64,000 nucleotides of DNA from Microbispora amethystogenes (GCF_016863015.1 NZ_BOOB01000040.1:1-64000), one strand, 5' to 3'. Positions 9,509-19,597 are shown, numbered from the stretch's first letter. The notes: generated from the sequence alone by a model not told the origin. Translations and numbers: made by a program.

Positions 9509-10788
9509 GCGGAATTTCCGGATTATCCAGGCGGGTGGCCCTGAAGCACCTGCCGCGCCGCACCGTCCGGCTGCGGCTGACGTTCCTGTACGGCGGCCTG
9601 TATCTGGTCTCGGGGGCGGCGCTGCTGGCCGTCACCTACATCCTGGTGCACCACGCCGTGTCCAGCCAGGTCGTCTCGGGCCAGACGCTGCTCCCTCCGC
9701 ACGACGGCGGTGGCCTGCAGCCGGGCGGCGTGCCGGGCCCGGGTCCGGGCAGCTCCGAGGGGGCGGTCATGGACATGCTCCCGCCGGAGGCGGCCGAGGC
9801 GATGGCGCACCAGCGCTCGACCCTGCTCGACCAGTTGCTCATCCAGTCGGGGATCGCGCTCGGGATCATGTCGCTGATCTCGCTCGCGCTCGGCTGGATC
9901 GTGGCCGGCCGCATCCTGCGCCCCCTGCGTACGATCACCGCGGCCGCCCGCGACATCTCGGCGACGAGCCTGAACCGGCGCCTGGCGCTCCAGGGTCCGA
10001 GCGACGAGCTCAAGGAGCTCGGCGACACCTTCGACGACCTGCTGAGCCGGCTGGAGGCGAGCTTCCTGGCGCAGCGGCAGTTCGTCGCGAACGCCTCGCA
10101 CGAGCTGCGGACGCCGCTGGCCCGGCAGCGCACGCTCGGCCAGGTCGCCTTGTCGGACCCCGAGGCGAGCGTGGACTCCCTGCGCGCGGCGCACGAGCGG
10201 ATCCTCGTGGCGGGCGCGCAGCAGGAGCGGCTGATCGAGGCGCTGCTCACGCTGACCCGCGGGCACGCGGGGATCGAGGTGCGCCAGCCGTTCGACCTGG
10301 GACAGCTCACGCGGGAGGTGACCGGCGCGCGCACCCAGGAGGCGGCGCTGCGGTCGGTGACGCTGCGGGTGCGGACCGAGCCGGCGACGGCCGCGGGCAA
10401 CCGGAACCTGGCCGAGCGTCTCGTCGTCAACCTCGTGGACAACGCGATCAAGTACAACGCGGACGACGGCTGGGTGGACGTGTCGGTCCGCGTGATGGCC
10501 GGTCACGCGGTGCTCACCGTCGCCAACAGCGGGCCGGTCGTGCCACCCGAGGCCGTCGAACGCCTCTTCCAGCCGTTCCAGCGGCTCGGCACGGCGCGTA
10601 CGGGCGGACGCCGGGACGGGCTCGGCCTGGGGCTGTCGATCGTGCAGGCCATCGCGGCGGCCCACGGCGCCCGCCTCACGACGGTCGCGCGGCCCGAGGG
10701 CGGCCTGATCACGACGGTCTCCTTCCCCGTCGTGACCATGCACCGCGCCCTGAACGGCAACGGCGCGATGCCGGTACGGACCGGCTGA
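9505..10788 (+). CDS. Sensor histidine kinase partner of the VanR-like regulator
   Basis: Membrane kinase of 427 residues. Two transmembrane segments (about residues 30-52 and 112-135) flank a roughly 60-residue extracellular loop rich in Gly/Pro. These are followed by HAMP, the H box NASHELRTPL (His about 199), the N box NLVDNAIKYN and the G box GLGLGLSIV. The domain set matches the VanS/CseC group of Gram-positive sensor kinases. The short extracytoplasmic loop would be the ligand-sensing part. It is coupled to the preceding regulator by the ATGA overlap. Downstream lies a MITE-like element with an internal hairpin, which may also terminate this transcript. Confidence 0.93.
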   Translation: MSGISGLSRRVALKHLPRRTVRLRLTFLYGGLYLVSGAALLAVTYILVHHAVSSQVVSGQTLLPPHDGGGLQPGGVPGPGPGSSEGAVMDMLPPEAAEAMAHQRSTLLDQLLIQSGIALGIMSLISLALGWIVAGRILRPLRTITAAARDISATSLNRRLALQGPSDELKELGDTFDDLLSRLEASFLAQRQFVANASHELRTPLARQRTLGQVALSDPEASVDSLRAAHERILVAGAQQERLIEALLTLTRGHAGIEVRQPFDLGQLTREVTGARTQEAALRSVTLRVRTEPATAAGNRNLAERLVVNLVDNAIKYNADDGWVDVSVRVMAGHAVLTVANSGPVVPPEAVERLFQPFQRLGTARTGGRRDGLGLGLSIVQAIAAAHGARLTTVARPEGGLITTVSFPVVTMHRALNGNGAMPVRTG

Positions 10789-10813
10789 GACGCCGGGCCG
10801 TGTCCGGCACTCG

Positions 10814-10978
10814 CTAGGTCGTGTCTGACAAATCAAGCCCTGCTGCGCGTGGCCCAGGCGGCGCCTCGCTGCGTTGTCGTCGTCGCCGATAACGCTGTTA
10901 TCGGCTCCTCCTCCGCCTTGCGATGCATCCACCTGGATCCCCGCTCGCGACGGGCAGCATTTGTCAGACACTCCCTAG
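10814..10978. mobile_element. 165-bp MITE-like element with CTAG ends
   Basis: Both ends begin CTAGG and continue into the perfect 13-bp inverted repeat GTGTCTGACAAAT (left 10821-10833; right, complement, 10958-10970). No coding capacity. A perfect central hairpin GCCGATAAC-GCT-GTTATCGGC sits at 10885-10905. The right end supplies the TAG stop of the adjacent hydrolase. Small size, terminal repeats and CTAG flanks fit a non-autonomous IS derivative; its parent element is not in the window. Confidence 0.8.
10885..10905. terminator. Hairpin inside the MITE-like element
   Basis: Nine-base perfect stem with a three-base loop, between the convergent kinase and hydrolase genes. There is no poly-T tail, so terminator activity is only a possibility. 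Confidence 0.35.
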
Positions 10979-11778
10979 CCGCGGCCGAAGAACTCGATGA
11001 TCGCGGCGTTCACCTCGCGGGGCCGCTCCAGGTATCCGTAGTGCCCGCAGCCGGGGATCTCCAGGTGGAGTGCCCCCGGGATCGCCTCGGCCACCTCCCG
11101 GGGCAGCCGCGGCCGGATGATCAGGTCGTCGGCGAAGCCGATGACCAGGCAGGGGCAGTCGATGTCGCGGTAGGCCGGCAGCCGGTTGGGGATGACCTGG
11201 AGGCTGAGCTGCCCGCGCACGCCCGCGCGGTCCACCGCCGACATCTCGAACACGTCGAGCCAGTCCCTGATCTGCTCCTCGTCGCTGAGCGTGCGCGGCG
11301 ACAGGTTCGACACGGCCTGGAGGTAGGCGCCGAAGCGCGGCGGCAGGACCGTCCCGCTGTCGCACAGTTCGAGCTCGGCGGCCGTCATCGCGTCCACGAA
11401 CGCGTCGGTGCGGCCGCAGGAGGCTATCAGGACGGCCTGCCGTACGAGGCCGGGCCGGGCCAGGAGCAGCTCCTGGACGATGATCGCGCCCAGGGAGAAG
11501 CCCACGACCCGGCACGGTCCCAGTTCGAGGTGCTCGATGAGGCCGGCGACGTCGGCGGCCATGTCGTCGAGCGTGAAGCCGCCGGGGCACAGATCGCTCG
11601 GCGGAACGCCCCGGTTGTCGACGGTGACGACGCGATGGCCGGCCGCCTTCAGCGCGGGCACCTGGTGCGTCCGCCAGATCCGGCCGGGCGCCCCGGTGCC
11701 CGTGACCAGGACGACCGGGTCTCCGGAGCCGTAGTCGTCGTAACCCAGGGTGATCCCGTTGACCCGGGCGACCGGCAT
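10975..11778 (-). CDS. Alpha/beta-fold hydrolase
   Basis: Hydrolase of 267 residues. It has the nucleophile elbow GFSLG (Ser near residue 95), an early GTGAPGRIW oxyanion-hole segment, VDNRGVPPSD, an acidic residue in GFADDLIIRP and the catalytic His in GCGHYGYLERP. The fold is that of esterases, stand-alone thioesterases and haloperoxidase-like hydrolases. Lying between the kinase and the halogenase in a peptide cluster, it could edit or release carrier-bound intermediates, but no substrate can be read from sequence. The TAG stop overlaps the end of the MITE-like element, so the last residues (EFFGRG) may have been altered by insertion. The halogenase stop is 15 bp upstream of its start. Confidence 0.88.
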   Translation of the reverse strand: MPVARVNGITLGYDDYGSGDPVVLVTGTGAPGRIWRTHQVPALKAAGHRVVTVDNRGVPPSDLCPGGFTLDDMAADVAGLIEHLELGPCRVVGFSLGAIIVQELLLARPGLVRQAVLIASCGRTDAFVDAMTAAELELCDSGTVLPPRFGAYLQAVSNLSPRTLSDEEQIRDWLDVFEMSAVDRAGVRGQLSLQVIPNRLPAYRDIDCPCLVIGFADDLIIRPRLPREVAEAIPGALHLEIPGCGHYGYLERPREVNAAIIEFFGRG

Positions 11779-11793
11779 CGTGTCCCCTCCCGC

Positions 11794-13278
11794 CTACGCC
11801 TTGGCCGGCAGCCAGAACAGCCCGTCGTTGCTGGTGACGAGGCCGCCGGGGAACATGGGGACGTCGGGCCCGAGATCCTCGCCGAGGAAGGCCCGGCTCT
11901 GCACCTGGGCGCCCTCCTGCATCGCCTGCCGTACGGCCGACGACTTGAACAGAGGTGCCATGTTGCCCTCGCGGTCGGCGGCCAGCTCGTCGATCGCGGC
12001 GGCGAACTCGGCCGACTTGTCCTTCATCCGCACCGCGGCCGACTCGGCGTCCCTGAGGGCGAACTCCGAGGAGGACACGCCAGCGACGAGCTCGACGAAG
12101 GACTCCAGCTCGGTGTGCCCGCTGTGGGTGACCTTCTTCGCCGACCAGAAGTAGGAGTCCTCGTCCCGGTGCATGTCGTAGAACGACATCAGGAACTCGT
12201 AGAACACGCCGTACTCCCGGCGGTAGCGCGCCTCGAACTCGGTGAAGGCCTCCTCCTCGCCGACCAGCCCCGCGAGGGCGCTGTTGATGGAGCGCGAGGC
12301 CAGCAGGGCGCTGTAGGTGGCCAGGTGGACGCCCGACGAGAAGACCGGGTCGACGAAGCACGCCGCGTCGCCGATCAGCACGAACCCGGGCCGCCAGAAC
12401 GTGGTGTGGTGGTAGGAGTAGTCCTTCCGCGCGCGGATCTGGCCGTACTGACCCTCCGTCACGCGGGTGGCGCCGGACAGGTAGTCCTTGATCAGCGGGC
12501 ACTCGTCGATCAGCGCGGACAGCGAGGCCTCGGGGTCGCCCTGGACCTTCTCCGCGTTCTCCCTGCGGACGACCGCGCCCACGCTCGTGAGGGTGTCGCT
12601 GAGGGGGATGTACCAGAACCACCCGCTGTTGAAGGCGACCGACAGGATGTTGCCGGAGTAGGGCGCGGGCAGCCGCCTGCCGCCCTCGAAGTAGCCGAAC
12701 AGCGCCAGGCTGCGGAAGAACTCGGAGTAGACGCGGGTGCCGCCGACCCGCTTGTAGATGCGGCTGCCGTTGCCGGAGGCGTCCACCACGAACCGCGCGT
12801 ACGCCCGGTGCTCGGCGCCGTCCTCGCCGGAGTACGTCACGCCGACGACCCGGCCGTCCTCCTCGATGACGTCGGACACCTGCGTCCGGAAGCGGACCTC
12901 CGCACCCTTCGACACGGCGTTGTCCAGCAGGATCTTGTCGAACTTCGACCGCTCCACCTGGTACGCGTACGACGTGGAGCTCGCGATCTTGGGGGACACC
13001 GAGAACGAGAACGTCCACGGCTCCGGCTTGGCGCCCCAGCGGAACGTGCCGCCCTTCTTGTGGGTGAATCCCGCCGCCGCCAGGGCGTCGGTCACTCCGA
13101 TCATTTTGCACACGCCGTGGATCGTCGACGGCAGCAGCGACTCACCGATCTGGTACCGGGGAAAGGTCTCCTTCTCCAGGACGAGCACCCGGTGGCCCTG
13201 CATCGCCACGAGAGCGGCCAGCGTGGCGCCGCCCGGGCCGCCGCCCACCACCACGACATCGAATTCCTCGCGTTCCAC
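11794..13278 (-). CDS. FAD-dependent halogenase, glycopeptide (VhaA/BhaA) type
   Basis: Flavin halogenase of 494 residues that uses FADH2, chloride and O2 on a carrier-bound aromatic residue. Visible signatures are the FAD motif VVGGGPGG at the N-terminus, FPRYQIGESLLPST, GGTFRWGAKPEPW, the halogenase motif GWFWYIPL, and GDAACFVDPVFSSGVHLA. The same strings and total length occur in vancomycin-class halogenases, which act on PCP-bound beta-hydroxytyrosine-like residues; ramoplanin and enduracidin carry close relatives. I prefer the GTG at 13278 over the ATG at 13284, because AGGAGG is eight bases from the GTG but only two from the ATG. It lies between the hydrolase and dpgC. Confidence 0.95.
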   Translation of the reverse strand: MEREEFDVVVVGGGPGGATLAALVAMQGHRVLVLEKETFPRYQIGESLLPSTIHGVCKMIGVTDALAAAGFTHKKGGTFRWGAKPEPWTFSFSVSPKIASSTSYAYQVERSKFDKILLDNAVSKGAEVRFRTQVSDVIEEDGRVVGVTYSGEDGAEHRAYARFVVDASGNGSRIYKRVGGTRVYSEFFRSLALFGYFEGGRRLPAPYSGNILSVAFNSGWFWYIPLSDTLTSVGAVVRRENAEKVQGDPEASLSALIDECPLIKDYLSGATRVTEGQYGQIRARKDYSYHHTTFWRPGFVLIGDAACFVDPVFSSGVHLATYSALLASRSINSALAGLVGEEEAFTEFEARYRREYGVFYEFLMSFYDMHRDEDSYFWSAKKVTHSGHTELESFVELVAGVSSSEFALRDAESAAVRMKDKSAEFAAAIDELAADREGNMAPLFKSSAVRQAMQEGAQVQSRAFLGEDLGPDVPMFPGGLVTSNDGLFWLPAKA

Positions 13279-13304
13279 CGGCATTGCCTCCTTTTTCGTT
13301 CCCT

Positions 13305-15305
<2,001 letters not shown>

Positions 15306-15327
15306 TCACCTTCGCTTCCGGGCGGCC

Positions 15328-16437
15328 TCACCACTGGACCAGCGCCGTCTCGATGGTGGAGCCGGGCCCCATGGTCATGAGCACGCCGTAGTCGCCGGGC
15401 CGGGCGACCTCCTCGGCCAGCAGGCGCTCGTAGGAGAACAGGAACGAGGCGCTGGAGACGTTTCCGTAGTCGCGCAGGACGCCGATCGTGTGCCGGACGT
15501 CGTGCCGGCTGAGCCCGAGGTTGACCATGACGGCGTCGATGACCTTCTTGCCGCCGGAGTGGACGAGCCAGTGCCCGATCTCGCTGCGGCGCAGCCCCGT
15601 CCCGGCCAGCAGGCGGTCGACGACGATCTCGGCGTGCGCGCCCACGACGTAGGGGATCTGCGGGTCGAGGAAGAAGCTGAACCTGTCCTGGGCCCGGTCC
15701 CAGTCGTAGCGCATCGCGTCGAGGGCGTCGGTGATGATGAGGCTGGCGAACTTGAGGATGCGCGGCCCGGCGGGCGCGGCCTCGCCCGCGCCCGCGACCA
15801 GGGCGAGCGCGGCGGCGCCGTCGCCGAAGAGGCTGTTGACGACCGCTGTGCGCATGGTGCCGTCCAGCGCGTACGCGGCCGAGCACGCCTCGCTGCACAG
15901 GACGACCGCGAGTTCGCCGGGATGGGCAGCGGACCAGCCGGACACGACGCCGAGCGCGTTCAGCCCGGCGTTGCAGCCCATGCCGACGATGTCGGAGCGG
16001 CTGCAGTGCGGGTCGATGCCGAGCTCTCTGATGATCAGGGCGCTCAGGCCGGGGGTGAGGAAACCGGTGGAGGTCACGCAGCACAGGTGACGCAGGTCGG
16101 ACAGGCCCGCGCCGGCGTTCTTCAGGCACGATTCCAGCGCCCGCGCGCCCATCTCGACGGCGAGCCTCTTGTGTTTGTCGAGCAGGTCGCCCTGGGGCTC
16201 CGGGGCGCGCCTGCCGCTCTCGTCCGCCGGGGGCAGCGTCAGGTGACGCCGGGTGATCGCGCTGTTGAGGAACACCGAGCGGATCTTGGGGTTGTCGATG
16301 TCGAGGAGTTCGAGCACTTCGGACTGCGTGAACGACGTGTCGGACACCGCGGTGCCCACGCCGGCCATGCGCGAGATCTCCGGCAGCCGGGGGGTGGCCG
16401 TGACGACGGCGGCGGGGCGCTCCATGCTGATCGTCAT
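15328..16437 (-). CDS. dpgA: 3,5-dihydroxyphenylacetyl-CoA synthase (type III PKS)
   Basis: Chalcone-synthase-like enzyme (369 residues from this start) that condenses four malonyl-CoA into 3,5-dihydroxyphenylacetyl-CoA. The catalytic Cys lies in DIVGMGCNAGLNAL, with His in HWLVHSGGKKVIDAV and Asn in LRDYGNVSSASFLF. The motif ITRRHLTLPP is typical of DpgA. I place the start at the ATG at 16437, which overlaps the stop of a 22-codon upstream frame (ATGA); an ATG at 16455 would add six residues. It is the first enzyme of the dpgA-B-C-halogenase-hydrolase run. A MatB-like malonyl-CoA synthetase at 23.3 kb could supply substrate. Confidence 0.95.
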   Translation of the reverse strand: MTISMERPAAVVTATPRLPEISRMAGVGTAVSDTSFTQSEVLELLDIDNPKIRSVFLNSAITRRHLTLPPADESGRRAPEPQGDLLDKHKRLAVEMGARALESCLKNAGAGLSDLRHLCCVTSTGFLTPGLSALIIRELGIDPHCSRSDIVGMGCNAGLNALGVVSGWSAAHPGELAVVLCSEACSAAYALDGTMRTAVVNSLFGDGAAALALVAGAGEAAPAGPRILKFASLIITDALDAMRYDWDRAQDRFSFFLDPQIPYVVGAHAEIVVDRLLAGTGLRRSEIGHWLVHSGGKKVIDAVMVNLGLSRHDVRHTIGVLRDYGNVSSASFLFSYERLLAEEVARPGDYGVLMTMGPGSTIETALVQW

Positions 16438-16502
16438 CGGTACATCCATCCCCACGTCCGGAGCTTGCTGCGGAGAATTGTCTTCACCTGGTCTTCCGTC
16501 AT
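16434..16502 (-). CDS. 22-codon upstream reading frame coupled to dpgA
   Basis: Peptide MTEDQVKTILRSKLRTWGWM plus YR, starting at an ATG preceded by GGTGAGGAA. Its TGA overlaps the dpgA ATG (ATGA), the same junction seen between the other operon genes. The C-terminal part contains two Trp and one Tyr. It may be a leader peptide that couples or senses translation ahead of dpgA; I see no clear attenuator hairpin. It may also be chance, if dpgA starts at 16455. Confidence 0.45.
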   Translation of the reverse strand: MTEDQVKTILRSKLRTWGWMYR

Positions 16503-16579
16503 TTCCTCACCTCTGGCGAAAAATCCGGAACAGAGGTGAGAACCGTAATCTCCACAATGGAAGATCAGCAATGGAAAGT

Positions 16580-16590
16580 GTCCAAGTGCG
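16580..16590. promoter_or_regulatory. Possible pathway operator half-site upstream of dpgA
   Basis: GTCCAAGTGCG is identical to one arm of the palindrome at 8670-8700 and lies about 80 bp upstream of the dpgA operon's first start. A small inverted repeat, GCGGA-ATTC-TCCGC, overlaps its end (16588-16601). Both the position and the reuse suggest a shared regulator. Confidence 0.4.
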
Positions 16591-16759
16591 GAATTCTCCG
16601 CCCGCGACCACCGCTTCAGCAAGCCCGGGACGGCGGGAACAAAAATCACAAAATCCGTGATAATTCAACGACGGGACGGTTTATTACGCGGTCTCGCTCA
16701 CGCGCCGTCGCCGACGTACTCCATATAGATGTCGATCGTGCCGTTTTCCCGCCGGGCCG

Positions 16760-17941
16760 TCACCCGCCGGCGGCCGGGGACGTCGGCGAGGCGCCGCGCG
16801 AACCGTCCGGCGCCCGGAGCGCCCGCGTGACCGATCCCGTCTGCAGTGCGGTGCCCCACATCCACTCGACGCTCGCCTCGGCGCGCCTGCGCGCGAGCCA
16901 GTCGTCGAAGATCCGGTTCTCGATCGCGCGCCGGGTCTCGTCGTCGAGGACGGCGGGGCGCACCTCCAGTACGCAGGTGACCAGCGGCTCCGGCCCGCCG
17001 CCGAGGACGTCCCCGGCGCCGGCGCCGGCGGCCTCCGGGCCGAGTTCGCGGCGGTACACGAGCGCCGGCCGGACGTCCGCGCCGTACTCGAAGGCCTCTT
17101 CTGCGGCCTTCGCGAAGATCTCCGCACGCGCCTCCCCGACGTCCTTCCCGGCGTCCTTCCCTGCGATCGGGACGAGCGGCCCGCTCCCAGGCCGTTCGAT
17201 CCCGGGACGTCCGATTCCGGGCCGTGCGCCGTTTCGCAGCCGCCTGGCCGCCGTACGGGCGGCTTCGAGGTGGGGATACCGCAGGCGTAGAACGCTGAGG
17301 CGGTCGTGGCCGTCCCGGTCGGCGGCGAACCGTCCGGCCGCGCCGTCGGCGGCCACCCGGCGGCGCAGCCGGGCGATGGCGGCCTCCTGGTGGACGATCG
17401 TCTCCAGCGACGCGTGGTCGAGCCCGCGTTCCGCCATCCAGTCACGGGTGGCCCGGACGGTGAGCAGGCCGCGGGCCCGCCGGAAGGCGTCCATGGCCTC
17501 CTGAAGCTCCTCGGCGGACAGTTCGACCGGCTCCCGCTCCAGTTCCTGCTCCACCAGGGCGGCGTTCACGAGGCGGGCGGCGAGCGAACTGTCCCCCCAC
17601 AGCCCGTCGAGCACGGCCATGGCCTGCTCCATCCTGACGTCGACGCCGTCGACGCGGACGACGACCTGCTCGCCGGCGCCCTGGCTGCCGCGCAGCGGCC
17701 ACGGGACGGCCCGGGCCGGCGCGAACGCGACGGACACCGTGCCGTCCGGCGCCGTGATCAGCAGGTCGTAGTGGTGGCTCCCGCCGGGATGGTCGCGCTG
17801 CCAGACGAGGCGCATCGGCACGTCCGGGTGTCCGGCTCGCAGGTCGCCCAGCAGGCGCCTCGCGTCGGCCGGCTCGGCGCCGGAGACCCGGCGCAGGAAG
17901 GCCAGGGCGTCGTTCAGCAGGTGGTCGGGGAAAAGCGGCAC
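16760..17941 (-). CDS. Peptide-maturation-type protein (PpiC-related), probably frameshifted at 3' end
   Basis: Protein of 393 residues in the RiPP locus. It resembles the PpiC-related 'putative peptide maturation system' proteins found beside ATP-grasp ligases (recognised by overall pattern, not by search). Visible features: an N-terminal alpha/beta part (RLVWQRDHPGGSHHYDLL), a helical PpiC/SurA-like middle (LSAEELQEAMDAFRRARGLLT), then VEWMWGTA. The annotated frame ends in PTSPAAGG. A second frame continues with high-GC3 codons to a natural-looking end, ENGTIDIYMEYVGDGA, with a stop at 16698-16700. A single-base slip near 16800-16850 would join them. The GTG start is one base after the ATP-grasp stop, so the two are coupled. 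Confidence 0.7.
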   Translation of the reverse strand: MPLFPDHLLNDALAFLRRVSGAEPADARRLLGDLRAGHPDVPMRLVWQRDHPGGSHHYDLLITAPDGTVSVAFAPARAVPWPLRGSQGAGEQVVVRVDGVDVRMEQAMAVLDGLWGDSSLAARLVNAALVEQELEREPVELSAEELQEAMDAFRRARGLLTVRATRDWMAERGLDHASLETIVHQEAAIARLRRRVAADGAAGRFAADRDGHDRLSVLRLRYPHLEAARTAARRLRNGARPGIGRPGIERPGSGPLVPIAGKDAGKDVGEARAEIFAKAAEEAFEYGADVRPALVYRRELGPEAAGAGAGDVLGGGPEPLVTCVLEVRPAVLDDETRRAIENRIFDDWLARRRAEASVEWMWGTALQTGSVTRALRAPDGSRGASPTSPAAGG

Positions 17942-17942
17942 G

Positions 17943-18950
17943 TCAGGCTCCTCGCAGGAGGTGTTCGCAGATGGCCTCGCTGATCGGAAGGCCGGTGAGG
18001 TGCTCCACCCACAGCCACTGCGCGTTGGGGTTCACCTCGAGGAAGACGTGACGGCCCTCGGGGGTGAGGATCAGGTCGATCGCCCCGTACGCGAGGCCGA
18101 GCCGCTCCATGAGGGTGAGACAGCGCGCGGCGACGTCGTCGGGCAGGCGGTGCGGACGGTGCGGGGTGATCCCGGTGTCGTAGCGCCGCCAGTCGACGGC
18201 GGACCGGTTGGACACCTGGGAGTGGATCTCCGCGGCGAAGATCCGGCGGCCGACGACGGTGACGCGCAGCTCCAGGCGCTTGTCCACCCGCTCCTGCACG
18301 ATCATCGGGCAGAACCGCAGCCCGTCGGCGTACGCCAGGTCGCGGGGCGACACCGGCTCGCTGAGACGCGTGACGGTGAGGCCGTCACCGACGCCCTCGA
18401 TGAAGGGGATGTGGAACGTCTTGGTGATGACGCGGCCGTCGTGCCGCCCGTGGAACTCGAAGAACGCCTCAGGGTCCGTGGTGATGAGCGTGTCCGGTAC
18501 GGCGAAGCCGAGCTCCGCCGCGAGGGCGAGCTGGGAGGCCTTCTGGCCGGACCGCCGCCAGACCGACTCGCGGGCGGGCAGCTGCGGGCACGGCAGGTGC
18601 TCCCACAGATCGCTGAGCAGGCTCTGGCACTCCCTGGCCGCGTGCGCGGCGACCGCCGGTTCGGTCAGCTCCGGATGCGGCGCGGGCGGGCTGGGACGGC
18701 GCCACCACAACGCGGTGACCGTGTCGAGCGCGATCTCCTCCCCACCGCCCCGCAGCAGGCGCGTCATGCGCCCGTCCGCCGTGTAGCCGACCTCCACCCG
18801 CCAGGAGACGGGGAAGCCGCCGGGGTCGAAGACGGTGACCCGCGCGCCGCGCTCGGCGAGCAGGGCGCCGACGCGGTCGGCGTGGGGATCGTCCTCACCC
18901 GTGAGGACGAGAACATGCGGAGATGGCAAGGCCGGGCCTTTCGTGATCAC
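17943..18950 (-). CDS. MvdD-like ATP-grasp ligase (graspetide-type)
   Basis: ATP-grasp enzyme of 335 residues. This family joins acidic side chains of a precursor peptide to Ser/Thr (ester) or Lys (amide) residues to make graspetides such as microviridins. Visible: N-terminal HVLVLTGEDDPHADRV; WWRRPS, typical of the family's preATP region; KTFHIPFIEG; the ATP-binding VQERVDKRLELRVTVVG; and the magnesium site VFLEVNPNAQWLWVE. Start is taken as the GTG at 18950 without a strong ribosome site. It lies between two precursor genes upstream and the maturation protein downstream, all on one strand. The double-glycine precursors and C39 exporter nearby fit one pathway. Confidence 0.9.
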   Translation of the reverse strand: MITKGPALPSPHVLVLTGEDDPHADRVGALLAERGARVTVFDPGGFPVSWRVEVGYTADGRMTRLLRGGGEEIALDTVTALWWRRPSPPAPHPELTEPAVAAHAARECQSLLSDLWEHLPCPQLPARESVWRRSGQKASQLALAAELGFAVPDTLITTDPEAFFEFHGRHDGRVITKTFHIPFIEGVGDGLTVTRLSEPVSPRDLAYADGLRFCPMIVQERVDKRLELRVTVVGRRIFAAEIHSQVSNRSAVDWRRYDTGITPHRPHRLPDDVAARCLTLMERLGLAYGAIDLILTPEGRHVFLEVNPNAQWLWVEHLTGLPISEAICEHLLRGA

Positions 18951-18959
18951 GGTGAAGGC

Positions 18960-18983
18960 GGGAGCGCCGACGCGGGCGCTCCC
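18960..18983 (-). terminator. Hairpin between precursor genes and ATP-grasp gene
   Basis: GGGAGCGCC (18960-18968) pairs perfectly with GGCGCTCCC (18975-18983) across a six-base loop. Without a clear T-run it may work as a partial terminator, giving more precursor than enzyme transcript, as is common in RiPP operons. Confidence 0.5.
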
Positions 18984-19026
18984 ACCCCGTGCCTCAGCGG
19001 CGGTTCAGAGGCGTTTCACAGTCCGC

Positions 19027-19179
19027 TCAGAGGGCGATGTCGTCCCAGGAGCACATGTTGCCGCCGTACGAGCCCGTGTTGTACTCGGGCCACATGCCGC
19101 CGCTGACGCCCCGCAGGGTCTCCTCGTCGAGTTCGGCGCCCACGGCGTCGATGTCGGCGAGAACGGTCCGCACAGTCAT
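19027..19179 (-). CDS. RiPP precursor peptide 1 (double-Gly leader)
   Basis: Peptide of 50 residues. The leader MTVRTVLADIDAVGAELDEE continues to TLRGVSGG, a classical double-glycine site for C39 peptidases. The 22-residue core starts MWPEYNTGSYGG and ends CSWDDIAL. Compared with precursor 2, the leader shares VGAELDE and the G-x-x-GG end; the cores share M-x-P-E, T-G-x-Y and S-x-D-D. The conserved Thr/Ser and Asp-Asp are the natural acceptor and donor residues for an ATP-grasp ligase (inference). GAGGAG lies about nine bases before the ATG. The stop is 77 bp before the ATP-grasp start, with a hairpin in the gap. Confidence 0.85.
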   Translation of the reverse strand: MTVRTVLADIDAVGAELDEETLRGVSGGMWPEYNTGSYGGNMCSWDDIAL

Positions 19180-19196
19180 TCCGGTGTCTCCTCGTG

Positions 19197-19352
19197 CTAG
19201 CAGTAGACGTCGTCGCGGCTGGCGTACAGGCCGGTGTGGCTGTAGGCCCCCTCGGGGTCCATGCCGCCGTTGATCCCCTGCAGCCGGCTCTCGTCCAGCT
19301 CGGCGCCGACCTCGGAGATGTCGCGCAGCTCCGTGCGCGGATTCCTGCCCAT
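19197..19352 (-). CDS. RiPP precursor peptide 2 (double-Gly leader)
   Basis: Peptide of 51 residues with a strong AGGAGG ribosome site. The leader contains RDISEVGAELDESRLQGINGG; the core of 21 residues starts MDPEGAYSHTGLYAS and ends RDDVYC. The paired element T-G-x-Y followed by S-x-D-D matches precursor 1, while the rest of the core differs, and each core has one Cys in a different place. It is first in the minus-strand operon (precursor 2, precursor 1, ATP-grasp, maturation protein) and divergent from the C39 exporter. Its promoter must lie in the 245-bp gap shared with the exporter. Confidence 0.85.
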   Translation of the reverse strand: MGRNPRTELRDISEVGAELDESRLQGINGGMDPEGAYSHTGLYASRDDVYC

Positions 19353-19597
19353 GTGATCTCCCTCCTTTCCGTACGGGAGCCGGGGCGGCTCCCACGCTCC
19401 CAAGGCTCGGTGGAAGATCTTGGAACCGTCTTGCGGGCAGATTGGAGGGAGGCTGAGCACCGCTGCAACCGCAGGTCGGGGGCATGTCCGGCCTTCTCGC
19501 CGGGCCCCCGGCGGCGTCGGCAGGCGGCCCCGGGACCCGTTCCCGCGCCGGATGATCCAAGTCGCCGCGCAGTGGGCGGCGGAACACTGCGGGACCC

